A program made the position numbers and the translations under genes. DNA of 64,000 nt, taken from contig NZ_QZEX01000003.1 of NCBI RefSeq assembly GCF_003646465.1, positions 1 through 64,000 of the forward strand, written 5' to 3'. Source of the stretch: Chachezhania antarctica. Lineage in GTDB: Bacteria; Pseudomonadota; Alphaproteobacteria; Rhodobacterales; Rhodobacteraceae. The notes beneath the pieces are model-generated. The model saw nothing but the letters and a program-made list of their open reading frames with translations, was not told the origin of the DNA and did no database searches. Within the stretch, counting starts at the first letter, position 1, and every line of letters begins with the position of its first letter. This document shows, piece after piece, positions 8,439 to 15,640 of this stretch.

Positions 8439-9164
8439 ATGAGCCTTCTGACCGTCTCTAACGTGACCAAGAGCTTCGGAGCGCTCCGCGCGCTCCGGGG
8501 CGTGTCCTTCGACGTCCACCGCGGCGAGGTTCTGGGCCTCGCCGGGCCGAACGGATCGGGCAAGAGCACGCTGTTCAATGTCCTGACGAAGATCCCGGTA
8601 GGGCCCGACAGTGGCCGGGTCGTGCTGGACGGGGTGGATCTGTCCGGTTTGCGCCCACACCAGATCGTACGGCAGGGGTTGGCCCGGATCTTCCAGACCG
8701 AAACGGATTTCGGCGCGCTGACCGTGATCCAGAACGTCCTGGTTGCCCTGCCACGCGGCATCGGCCGTGATGTGCGGCTTTATGCCCTGAACCTGCTGGA
8801 AGATTTCGGACTGGCCGATCAGGCGGACCGGCCCGCCAGCGAGATCGGCGTCTTCGACCGCAAGAAGCTGATGATCGCGACCGCCATGGCTTGTGCACCC
8901 AGGGTTTTGCTGCTGGACGAACCCGCCGCGGGCCTGTCCAAACCGGAAGTTGGCGCGATGGCCAAGCTGATCAAGCAGATCAACCGCCAGGACGTCGCCA
9001 TCGTCGTGATCGAACATGTCATGCCGCTGCTGCTCGACGTGTCCGAAAGGCTGGTGGTGCTGGATTTCGGAGAGGTCCTGGCCGAAGGACTGCCGGGAGA
9101 AGTCGTCCGCGACCCGAAGGTGATCGAGGCCTACCTGGGCAGCGAGGCCCAAGCCCATGCCTGA
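8439..9164 (+). CDS. Liv-type ABC transporter ATP-binding protein (LivG-like, atypical signature)
   Basis: 241 residues. Walker A GPNGSGKST at about 36-44, Q-loop Gln at about 86, Walker B LLLDEP at about 157-162 and switch His at about 193 are all present. The ABC signature is not LSGGQ: the expected place, about 134-142, reads SEIGVFDRK. The ATPase may therefore rely on its LivF partner for one composite site. The start at 8439 has CAGGGAAG just upstream and lies 13 bases after the substrate-binding protein gene. The stop overlaps the next gene by 8 bases. Confidence 0.88.
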   Translation: MSLLTVSNVTKSFGALRALRGVSFDVHRGEVLGLAGPNGSGKSTLFNVLTKIPVGPDSGRVVLDGVDLSGLRPHQIVRQGLARIFQTETDFGALTVIQNVLVALPRGIGRDVRLYALNLLEDFGLADQADRPASEIGVFDRKKLMIATAMACAPRVLLLDEPAAGLSKPEVGAMAKLIKQINRQDVAIVVIEHVMPLLLDVSERLVVLDFGEVLAEGLPGEVVRDPKVIEAYLGSEAQAHA

Positions 9165-9873
9165 GCCGATCCTGAACGTCGACGACCTGGTCACGGGCTA
9201 CGGTCGCCAGCCGGTGCTGCACGGTCTGTCCCTGTCCGTGCTTGAAGGCGAGGCGCTGGGGCTGATCGGCCCGAACGGTCACGGCAAGACGACGCTGTTC
9301 CGCACCGTGTCAGGCCTGAACCGGGCGTGGTCGGGGCAGATACGGTTCATGGGAGAGGACATCACCGGCCTTTCCGCCGCGCAGATCGCCGAACGCGGGC
9401 TGGTGCATGTTCCGCAAGGAAACCGGCTTTTCCCGCAGATGAGCGTCGAGGATTGCCTTGACCTCGGCGCGTTCTCGCCCGCCAAACGCGACAATGGCGC
9501 CGCCACGCGGGACAGGGTCTTCGCGATCTTCCCGCGGCTGGCCGAACGCCGCAAGCAGCGCTGCCGGACCCTTTCCGGCGGGGAACGGCAGATGGTGGCC
9601 ATCGGCTGCGGCCTGATGGGGCAACCGAAACTATTGATCCTGGACGAACCCACGCTGGGCCTGTCGCCCCGCCTGAAGGGCGAGCTGCGCGATGCGATCG
9701 GCGCGATCATCGAGACCGGCGTTCAGGTGCTGATCGTCGAACAGGACCCGGAATTCCTGCGCCGCCTGACCACACGGCAGGTCTACATCGAAGAAGGCCG
9801 CGTGCGCGAGGATTTCGACGCCGGCAGCCTGGAACACGACAAGATGATGGAGATGTATTTTGGACTTCGCTGA
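9157..9873 (+). CDS. Liv-type ABC transporter ATP-binding protein (LivF-like)
   Basis: 238 residues. Walker A is GPNGHGKTT, the signature LSGGERQM is canonical and Walker B is LLILDEPTLGLSP, followed by a switch region ending IVEQDPEF. LivF-type ATPases pair with LivG on the cytoplasmic face of the LivHM permease. The gene starts inside the end of livG and its own end overlaps the permease gene by 14 bases, which indicates tight translational coupling in the transporter operon. Confidence 0.92.
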   Translation: MPEPILNVDDLVTGYGRQPVLHGLSLSVLEGEALGLIGPNGHGKTTLFRTVSGLNRAWSGQIRFMGEDITGLSAAQIAERGLVHVPQGNRLFPQMSVEDCLDLGAFSPAKRDNGAATRDRVFAIFPRLAERRKQRCRTLSGGERQMVAIGCGLMGQPKLLILDEPTLGLSPRLKGELRDAIGAIIETGVQVLIVEQDPEFLRRLTTRQVYIEEGRVREDFDAGSLEHDKMMEMYFGLR

Positions 9874-10744
9874 CGGCGCGCTTTCCGCGTTTCGGGCTGT
9901 CTTCGCCTCGGGCCTCGTGCTGTCGTCTCTATACGTGATGATCGCCGCCGGGCTGGCACTGGTCTGGAGCACGCTTGGCATCTTCAACTTCGCCCACGGC
10001 GCGATCATGGTGATCGGCGCCTATGTGGCGTGGACCGTTTCCATCGACCTTGGCCTTGGGCAGGTCGCCGGGCTGGTGGCCGCGCTTGCCGCCTCGGCCC
10101 TGATCGGCGTGGCGGTGAACCGGCTGCTGGTGCAACCCTTCCTGGCCCAGCCCAACATCATCCTGATCACGGTGATGACGACGCTGTCCGGCGCCTTCTT
10201 CCTTGAAAACTCGGCCCTTCTGATCTGGGGACCGCGGATCAAGCAGCTGGAAAAGATCGTCGACGGCAATGTCTTCCTTGCCGGCACCGCAATTTCCGGC
10301 CACGAGGCGGTGATCATCGTGGTGGCGCCGCTGATGATGCTGGCGCTCTGGGCCTTCCTGCGGTTTTCGTGGACCGGCAAGGCCATCCGCGCCGTGGCCC
10401 AGAACCGTGAATTCGCGGAACTGTCGGGCATCCGCCCCGAACGCATGTATGCCATCGCCTTCGCGATTTCGGCCGCGCTGGCGGGTTTTGCCGGGGTGAT
10501 GCTGGGTGCGATCCGCTTCATCACGCCGACGCTTGGAGCCGATCCGCTGATCAAGGCGATGATCGTCGTGATACTGGGCGGGCTCGGGTCGATCCCCGGC
10601 ACGATCCTGGGCGCCTACCTCGTGGGCTTCGGCGAGGCGGTCTCGACCTATTTCCTGGGCGCTTACTGGACGCAGGCGATGATGTTCTTCGTCTTCATCC
10701 TGATCCTCGTGATCCGTCCCAACGGCCTGATGGGGCGCGAATGA
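9860..10744 (+). CDS. Liv-type ABC transporter permease (LivH-like)
   Basis: 294 residues with about eight hydrophobic segments, as in LivH permeases. The conserved N-terminal pattern GLALVWSTLGIFNFAHGAIM marks the family (given as key residues: N-F-A-H-G). A C-terminal VVILGGLGSIPGTILGAYLVG loop matches the EAA-like region. It forms one half of the membrane channel and overlaps the preceding ATPase gene and the following permease gene (ATGA). Confidence 0.92.
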   Translation: MDFADGALSAFRAVFASGLVLSSLYVMIAAGLALVWSTLGIFNFAHGAIMVIGAYVAWTVSIDLGLGQVAGLVAALAASALIGVAVNRLLVQPFLAQPNIILITVMTTLSGAFFLENSALLIWGPRIKQLEKIVDGNVFLAGTAISGHEAVIIVVAPLMMLALWAFLRFSWTGKAIRAVAQNREFAELSGIRPERMYAIAFAISAALAGFAGVMLGAIRFITPTLGADPLIKAMIVVILGGLGSIPGTILGAYLVGFGEAVSTYFLGAYWTQAMMFFVFILILVIRPNGLMGRE

Positions 10745-11715
10745 CCCGGACCCTCGTCTTCCCCGCCCTGTTCTTCGGCGCGCTGGCCCTGCTGCCGCTG
10801 ATGACCGATGACAGCTATGTCCGCCATATCGCCATCATCGCGCTGCTTTATGCCGTGGTCGTGTCGGGCTGGAACATCACGCTGGGCTTCGGCGGCGTGT
10901 TCAACTTCGCCCACCTGGCGCTGTTCGCCATCGCCGCCTATGCCACCGGCATCCTGACCAAGACCTATGACTGGCCGTCGTGGACGGGCATTCCCGTCGG
11001 CATCGGCGCGTCGGTCATCGCCGCGCTGGTCGTTTGCCTGCCGGTCCTGCGGCTGCGGGGGATCTACGTGATCCTCGTGACTTTCGGCTTCGGGCAGCTG
11101 TGCTTCCAGTTCGTCCTGAACCAACGTGAACTGACGGGCGGCAATTTCGGCTTCGTGCGCATCCCGCCGCTGAAACTGTTCGACTACTCGTTCCGCTCGG
11201 ACGGGGGCATCGGCTACTACTACGTAGCCCTGCTTCTGCTGCTGATCACGGTCGTACTGATTCACCGGTTCGTGCATTCGCCCTTCGGCTGGCGTGTCAT
11301 GGCGCTTCGTGAAAACGAGCCCTACGCCGTCGCCCGCGGCATCGCGCTGGCGCGGGTGCGGCTGTCGACCTTCGCGTTCTCGGCCATCTTTCCCGGCGCG
11401 GCAGGCGCGGTCTATGCCCAGTACGTGCGGTCGGCCTCGCCCGACATGTTCGGCTTTTCCTTCCTGACGATAGCCCTGTCGATGCTGTTGCTCGGAGGTG
11501 TCGGCACGATCTGGGGGCCGATCGTCGGCGCGCTCGTCTTCTCGGTCTTCTCCGAACTCATGACGCCGCTAGGCCCCGGCCGCTATCTTGTGACGGCCGT
11601 CGTGATCGTGGCGATCCTGCGGTTCTTCCCCAAGGGCCTGTCGGGGATACCCGAGGCCTGGCAGACATGGCGCAAACGCGCGCATGCAGGCAGAGACGTG
11701 GCCCCTCAACCATAA
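10741..11715 (+). CDS. Liv-type ABC transporter permease (LivM-like)
   Basis: 324 residues, multi-pass membrane protein. Diagnostic parts are W-N-I-T-L-G-F-G-G-V-F-N-F-A-H near the N terminus and GGVGTIWGPIVGALVF near the C terminus, both typical of LivM. It is the last gene of the operon and overlaps livH by ATGA. Together with LivH, LivG, LivF and the binding protein it makes a complete importer. The sequence after its stop changes character (see the TRAP remnant), so the operon appears to end here. Confidence 0.92.
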   Translation: MTRTLVFPALFFGALALLPLMTDDSYVRHIAIIALLYAVVVSGWNITLGFGGVFNFAHLALFAIAAYATGILTKTYDWPSWTGIPVGIGASVIAALVVCLPVLRLRGIYVILVTFGFGQLCFQFVLNQRELTGGNFGFVRIPPLKLFDYSFRSDGGIGYYYVALLLLLITVVLIHRFVHSPFGWRVMALRENEPYAVARGIALARVRLSTFAFSAIFPGAAGAVYAQYVRSASPDMFGFSFLTIALSMLLLGGVGTIWGPIVGALVFSVFSELMTPLGPGRYLVTAVVIVAILRFFPKGLSGIPEAWQTWRKRAHAGRDVAPQP

Positions 11716-11766
11716 AACGCACAAAGGCCAACGGGTCCGGGCCACTCGGGACTGTGGCCGCCGCCG

Positions 11767-11930
11767 GATCTTCATCTCTCCGTCGGTCGCGGTATCCACG
11801 TCCTCGATGAATTTGCGGATGTTCGGCGTCATGACGTTGGTGTCGGCACAGCCGCTGACAGGGCAATACCCCCGCCGAGTGCGATCGACGCCTGCCGCCG
11901 AGGGGCCTTCGTCCTGTGACAGGCTCTCAT
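11767..11930 (-). pseudogene. Remnant of a TRAP transporter substrate-binding protein gene (dctP-like)
   Basis: On the minus strand an ATG at 11928-11930 opens a signal-peptide-like stretch (R-R-Q-A-S-I-A-L-G-G-G-I-A-L-S-A-A-V) that stops at 11829. A second frame then reads DTNVMTPNIRKFIEDVDTA followed by TDGEMKI, which matches the start of the mature part of DctP-family proteins. After about position 11767 the similarity ends in unrelated sequence. This looks like a dctP gene with a frameshift or small deletion whose remainder was lost. The divergent GntR gene and GTATAC operators beside it support a former TRAP operon. The call rests on motif recognition only. Confidence 0.5.
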
Positions 11931-12022
11931 TTGTTCTGTTCCCTGTATGCGCACTTTCGGTGTACCCGCCTTGCGCGGTGCCCGAGGTCGTCGCAGGGCT
12001 TCGGAATCACTTTCCAAGGAAA

Positions 12023-12034
12023 ATCGTATACTAT
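12023..12034. promoter_or_regulatory. GntR/FCD operator candidate, distal copy
   Basis: ATCGTATACTAT with the palindromic core GTATAC, identical to the copy at 12230-12241. It lies 93 bases upstream of the relic dctP start on the opposite strand. FCD-subfamily GntR regulators of TRAP operons often bind GTATAC-centred sites, so this was probably the operator of the lost TRAP operon. Confidence 0.5.
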
Positions 12035-12229
12035 CGGTCTGCCATTCAGCTCCCGATCAGCGCAAAATGCCGATTGCCCAAGGACTCGGCAGACTGCGCG
12101 CAAATGGCAGACCAGGGCCCAGGAAACGAGCTTTGCTCACCGATTTCAGCCAGATTTCACTGATCGTGCGCTGCCCCGTGCTTGCGCGCCTCGGTGCGTC
12201 GGCACAGATGAAACCGAAGCAGGCCACCC

Positions 12230-12241
12230 ATCGTATACTAT
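12230..12241. promoter_or_regulatory. GntR/FCD operator candidate, proximal copy
   Basis: Second exact copy of ATCGTATACTAT, 21 bases before the start codon of the GntR gene at 12263. Its position would suit autorepression of that gene. Two identical 12-base sites around a 6-base palindrome within 220 bases are unlikely by chance. Confidence 0.55.
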
Positions 12242-12262
12242 AAGTCGCGAAGATATGTTCAG

Positions 12263-12952
12263 ATGACCGAGTCCATGACAGATGCCGAGATCTACCGCGA
12301 AGTTTTCGACGCCATTGTCGAAGGCCGCCTGCCCCCGGGTGAGAAACTTGGCCAGGACGAGCTGGGAAAAGTGTTCGGTGTCAGCAAGACCCGTATCCGG
12401 CCGATCCTGCACCGGCTGACCGAACAGAAGATCGTGGTGATCGAACCGATGCGCGGCGCCTTCGTGGCACGACCTTCGGAGAAGGATGCGCGCGAGGTCA
12501 ACGCCGCGCGCCAGATCATCGAGGAGGGCGTCGTCCGCGCGGCAACCCGTGCCGCACAGCCCCGGCACATCAAGCAGCTGCGCGAGATCGTGGCCGCGGA
12601 ACAGGCCGCGCGCGACAGCCGCAATGCCGGGCAGGCCCATCGGCTGACGGGCGAATTCCACTGCGAGCTGGCCCGGATCACCGGCAACGATGTGGTGACG
12701 GATATCGTTCGTGAACTGGTCTCCCGCGACAGTCTTGTCGTCGCACTCTACCAGCGGCCCGGGTCCGGGGCCTGTTCGCTGCACGGCCATGCGCACCTGA
12801 TCGACCGGGTCGCCGAGGGCGACGAGAACGCAGCAGCCCAAGCCATGCGCGACCACCTGCAAGATGTGATGGACACACTCGACCTGGGCGAAAAACGCGG
12901 GCGAAGCCAGTCGCTGTCAAACGCCTTCGCGCATCTCGGGCGTGCGGGCTAA
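12263..12952 (+). CDS. GntR-family transcriptional regulator, FCD subfamily
   Basis: 229 residues. The winged helix-turn-helix spans about residues 8-75, with G-R-L-P-P-G-E-K-L and a recognition segment LGKVFGVSKTRIRPILHRL; an FCD ligand-binding domain (all helical, about 90-215) follows. It faces a relic TRAP dctP gene and has an identical operator on each side of the gap, so its original role was probably control of a TRAP uptake operon that is now lost. Whether it controls anything else, such as the Liv operon ending at 11715, is unclear. Confidence 0.88.
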   Translation: MTESMTDAEIYREVFDAIVEGRLPPGEKLGQDELGKVFGVSKTRIRPILHRLTEQKIVVIEPMRGAFVARPSEKDAREVNAARQIIEEGVVRAATRAAQPRHIKQLREIVAAEQAARDSRNAGQAHRLTGEFHCELARITGNDVVTDIVRELVSRDSLVVALYQRPGSGACSLHGHAHLIDRVAEGDENAAAQAMRDHLQDVMDTLDLGEKRGRSQSLSNAFAHLGRAG

Positions 12953-13059
12953 CCCCTGCCCCCACCACACGCGATTTCAGAGATTTTCAGCAACGGTATT
13001 CAGCCCCGGGACATCGATGCCATCCGGGTGCGCCACCAAAGCTCGGCCGGCGCTGAACG

Positions 13060-13815
13060 TCAGCGACAGGCCCGTTCCAGCTCCGACGGGGCGTTCTCCT
13101 CGGTGATCACGGCCTGAAAGCGGCTGATCGGCGCGATCGTCGACAGCGCGGTGCGGCCGAACTTGCTGTTCGTGCACAGAAGATACGAAGCCGAGGCCGC
13201 CGCCATCGCCGCCTTCTTGACCGCGATCTTGGAGGTGTTGAAATCCATCACCCGCTCGTTTTCGTCCACGGCCGAGCAGGCGATCAGCGCGACGTCGATC
13301 CGCAGATCGTGCAGGCGCAGGATCACCTCTTCCCCGGTCAGCGATCCGTCGCGCCCCGACAGCCGTCCGCCGATGACGTTGACCTCGTGCGCGTCGGGAT
13401 CGAACAGCAGGGCAGTGCGGATCGAGGTGGTGAAGATCCGAAACCCCTGTCGTTCGGCCAGCCGCGCGGCGCAACATTCGATGGTGGTGCCCACGTCCAG
13501 GAAGATGCTGGCCCCGTCCGGGATCATGGCCGCCGCGCGTTCCCCGACCCTTTGCTTTTCAACCCGCGCCACGTTGCGCTTTGCCGCGTGGTCCAGCCGG
13601 GCGGAGTCGGCCGGGCCCACGGGGCCCGCCCCGCCGTGAAAGCGTTGCAGCAGGCCCCTTTCCGACAGCGCGATGATATCGCGGCGCACCGTCTGGGCCG
13701 AGACGCCGAACTCTTCCGCCAGCGTTTCGATGGTCACGAAGCCGGATCGCTGGACGCGGCTTAGCACGACGTTCTGGCGCGGCGACAAATCTTCGGTGGG
13801 GGGCGTGGCTGTCAT
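13060..13815 (-). CDS. DeoR/GlpR-family transcriptional regulator
   Basis: 251 residues. N-terminal DeoR helix-turn-helix (about 12-65) with FVTIETLAEEFGVSAQTVRR as its core; the C-terminal sugar-phosphate-sensing domain (about 80-235) carries IFLDVGTTIECCA, the family's phosphate-binding DxGTT loop. It is divergent from the SLOG-protein/sugar-ABC operon, so it is the likely local repressor with a phosphorylated sugar as effector. TTTCG-type half-sites lie in the short shared promoter. Confidence 0.9.
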   Translation of the reverse strand: MTATPPTEDLSPRQNVVLSRVQRSGFVTIETLAEEFGVSAQTVRRDIIALSERGLLQRFHGGAGPVGPADSARLDHAAKRNVARVEKQRVGERAAAMIPDGASIFLDVGTTIECCAARLAERQGFRIFTTSIRTALLFDPDAHEVNVIGGRLSGRDGSLTGEEVILRLHDLRIDVALIACSAVDENERVMDFNTSKIAVKKAAMAAASASYLLCTNSKFGRTALSTIAPISRFQAVITEENAPSELERACR

Positions 13816-13828
13816 AAAACTGTGTCAC

Positions 13829-13868
13829 TTTTCGTCCATCTGGTGGAAGAAAGTTTACACGAACGAAA
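13829..13868. promoter_or_regulatory. DeoR operator candidate in divergent promoter
   Basis: TTTTCG at 13829-13834 and CGAAA at 13864-13868 face each other across about 30 bases between the DeoR gene (minus) and the SLOG gene (plus). TTTCG-like half-sites are common DeoR-family targets, and similar ones recur near the second DeoR-linked operon at 53867-54073. Confidence 0.35.
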
Positions 13869-13878
13869 GCCTGCCGCA

Positions 13879-14520
13879 ATGCAAGAAGTCCTCTCCCGCA
13901 CTGAAGACGGTCGATTGTTTCTCGGGGCCAACATGCTGTGCGGCACTGCCTGGGCCTGGCGGGCAGATGGCGGCGCTCCCGACAGCGTTCCGGTCACGGC
14001 GCTGGAGGCTTTACGCGCCCTGTCCCGCACCCGTCCGCTACAGCAACTTGTCATCGGCATCATCGGCCCCCGCGATGCAACGCCCGCGCAACGTGCCGCG
14101 GCCGAGGCCGTTGGCCACGCCTTGGGCGGCCTTGGGCTGACGGTGATCTGCGGTGGCCGTTCCGGCGTGATGGAGGCGGCCTGCAAGGGCTGCAGCGATG
14201 CGGGCGGTCTGCCCATCGGCATCCTGCCGGGCACCGATCCGATGGAGGCCAATCCCTATGTCGCCGTCCCGCTGACCACCGGACTGAACGAGGCGCGCAA
14301 CATCATCATCGTGCGCGCGGCGCGGGTTCTGCTGGCCGTCGGCAATTCGCCCGGGACCCTGACGGAGGTCGCCTATGGCCTGCATTTCGGCAAGCCGGTG
14401 ATCGGCGTCGCCGGGGCCGCCGAACTGGACGGCGTGCACCATGCCGAGGGCGCCGCGAGCGCCGTCGAGACCGCGCTGACGCACCTGCTTGCGAGCCTGC
14501 CGATGGTCGAGGCCGACTGA
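13879..14520 (+). CDS. SLOG-fold protein of the TIGR00725/LOG-like family
   Basis: 213 residues from the ATG at 13879; a GTG at 13822 would add 19 weak residues. The Rossmann-like SLOG domain starts about residue 45 with IGIIGPRDATP and includes C-G-G-R-S-G-V-M-E-A-A, ILPGTDP, L-N-E-A-R-N and NSPGTLTE, which correspond to the nucleotide-binding GG..GxM and GT--E motifs of LOG/TIGR00725 proteins. Such proteins bind nucleotides and some release nucleobases from monophosphates. It is the first gene of a sugar ABC operon and its stop lies 1 base before the ATPase start, so it probably works on the imported compound. The exact reaction is unknown. Confidence 0.75.
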   Translation: MQEVLSRTEDGRLFLGANMLCGTAWAWRADGGAPDSVPVTALEALRALSRTRPLQQLVIGIIGPRDATPAQRAAAEAVGHALGGLGLTVICGGRSGVMEAACKGCSDAGGLPIGILPGTDPMEANPYVAVPLTTGLNEARNIIIVRAARVLLAVGNSPGTLTEVAYGLHFGKPVIGVAGAAELDGVHHAEGAASAVETALTHLLASLPMVEAD

Positions 14521-14521
14521 C

Positions 14522-15640
14522 GTGAGCGATATCTTACATTCTCCCGCCAAAGGCGACCTGCCGGCCCTGTCGCTCTGCGATGTCAGCAAGCGCTTCGGCG
14601 AGACAGAGGTCGTCTCCGGGTTCTCGCTCGATCTTTATGCCGGCGAATTCGTGGCGCTTCTGGGCGCCTCGGGGTCCGGCAAGTCGACCACGCTGCGGAT
14701 GCTGGCCGGGCTGGAACGGCCGACCAGCGGCAAGGTCATGATGCGCGGGCAGGACGTGACCGCGCTCCGCCCCGCCGCGCGCAACATCGCGCTGATGTTC
14801 CAGAGCTATGCGCTCTATCCGCACCTGAGCGTGCGCCAGAACATCGCCACGCCGCTGCGACAGGCGCAGCTGTCCGCCGCCGCCCGCCTGCCGGGGGCCG
14901 GCCTGGTCAGCCCGCGCACCCGCGCGACGGAGGCCGCAATCGCCGGCCGCACCAAAGAAGTGGCCGAGATGCTGCGGCTGGGGGAATTGCTCGACCGCAA
15001 GCCCGGCCAGCTGTCCGGCGGACAGCAGCAGCGTGTGGCGCTGGCACGCGCGCTGGTGCGCGATCCTTCGGCCTTCCTTCTGGACGAGCCGCTGTCGAAC
15101 CTCGACACCGCGCTGCGCAACAGCACCCGCGAAGAGATCCGCGAGCTGCACCGCAGCACCGGGCACGCCTTTCTGCTGGTCACCCACGATCAGGCGGACG
15201 CACTGTCGATGGCCGACCGGATCGCCGTGATGATCGCAGGCCGCATCGCGCAATGTGCGCCGGCGGCCGAGATCTATCACCGCCCCGCCAACCGCGACGT
15301 GGCGCGGTTCATCGGCGCGCACCGGATGAACATCCTGTCGCCGGGCGCCGAGGCCGCGGCCCTGCACCCCCACGGTGCAAAGATCGAGATCGGCGTCCGC
15401 CCCGAGGCGCTGCGCATCGATCCCGAAGGCGCGCTGACCGCCACGCTGACCAGCGCGGCCTTCCACGGCGAAGAGACCCTGCTGCACCTGCGCACCCCCG
15501 CCGGCACGGCCCTTCTGGCCGTCATCGATGGCACGGCATCCCTGCCGGCCAAGGGGACCCAGATCCGCCTTGGCGCGCCCGCCGCCCGGCTCCACGGCTT
15601 TGACGCGACGACCGGCCAGCGGGTGGAGATCACGCCATGA
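14522..15640 (+). CDS. CUT1-type sugar ABC transporter ATP-binding protein (UgpC/MsmK-like)
   Basis: 372 residues from a GTG at 14522, chosen because it follows the upstream stop by one base. Walker A GASGSGKST, signature LSGGQQQRVALARAL, Walker B FLLDEPLSNLD and switch THDQADA are intact. A C-terminal OB-fold (TOBE) regulatory region starts about residue 265. An extra segment of about 20 residues rich in Ala/Arg lies between the Q-loop and signature (near 14870-14940), longer than in MalK. It should energise the two permeases encoded directly downstream. Confidence 0.9.
   Translation: MSDILHSPAKGDLPALSLCDVSKRFGETEVVSGFSLDLYAGEFVALLGASGSGKSTTLRMLAGLERPTSGKVMMRGQDVTALRPAARNIALMFQSYALYPHLSVRQNIATPLRQAQLSAAARLPGAGLVSPRTRATEAAIAGRTKEVAEMLRLGELLDRKPGQLSGGQQQRVALARALVRDPSAFLLDEPLSNLDTALRNSTREEIRELHRSTGHAFLLVTHDQADALSMADRIAVMIAGRIAQCAPAAEIYHRPANRDVARFIGAHRMNILSPGAEAAALHPHGAKIEIGVRPEALRIDPEGALTATLTSAAFHGEETLLHLRTPAGTALLAVIDGTASLPAKGTQIRLGAPAARLHGFDATTGQRVEITP

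Noticed and set aside
5930-8761. Minus-strand frame of 943 codons opposite the LysR and binding-protein genes
   Set aside because: Spans two well-supported plus-strand genes and has no recognisable domain; the high GC content leaves such frames open.
11947-12243. Open frame between the dctP remnant and the GntR gene
   Set aside because: Covers both GTATAC operators and the promoter region; no domain.
13822-13878. GTG start for the SLOG protein
   Set aside because: Adds residues not seen in the family and overlaps the likely DeoR operator; the ATG at 13879 is preferred.
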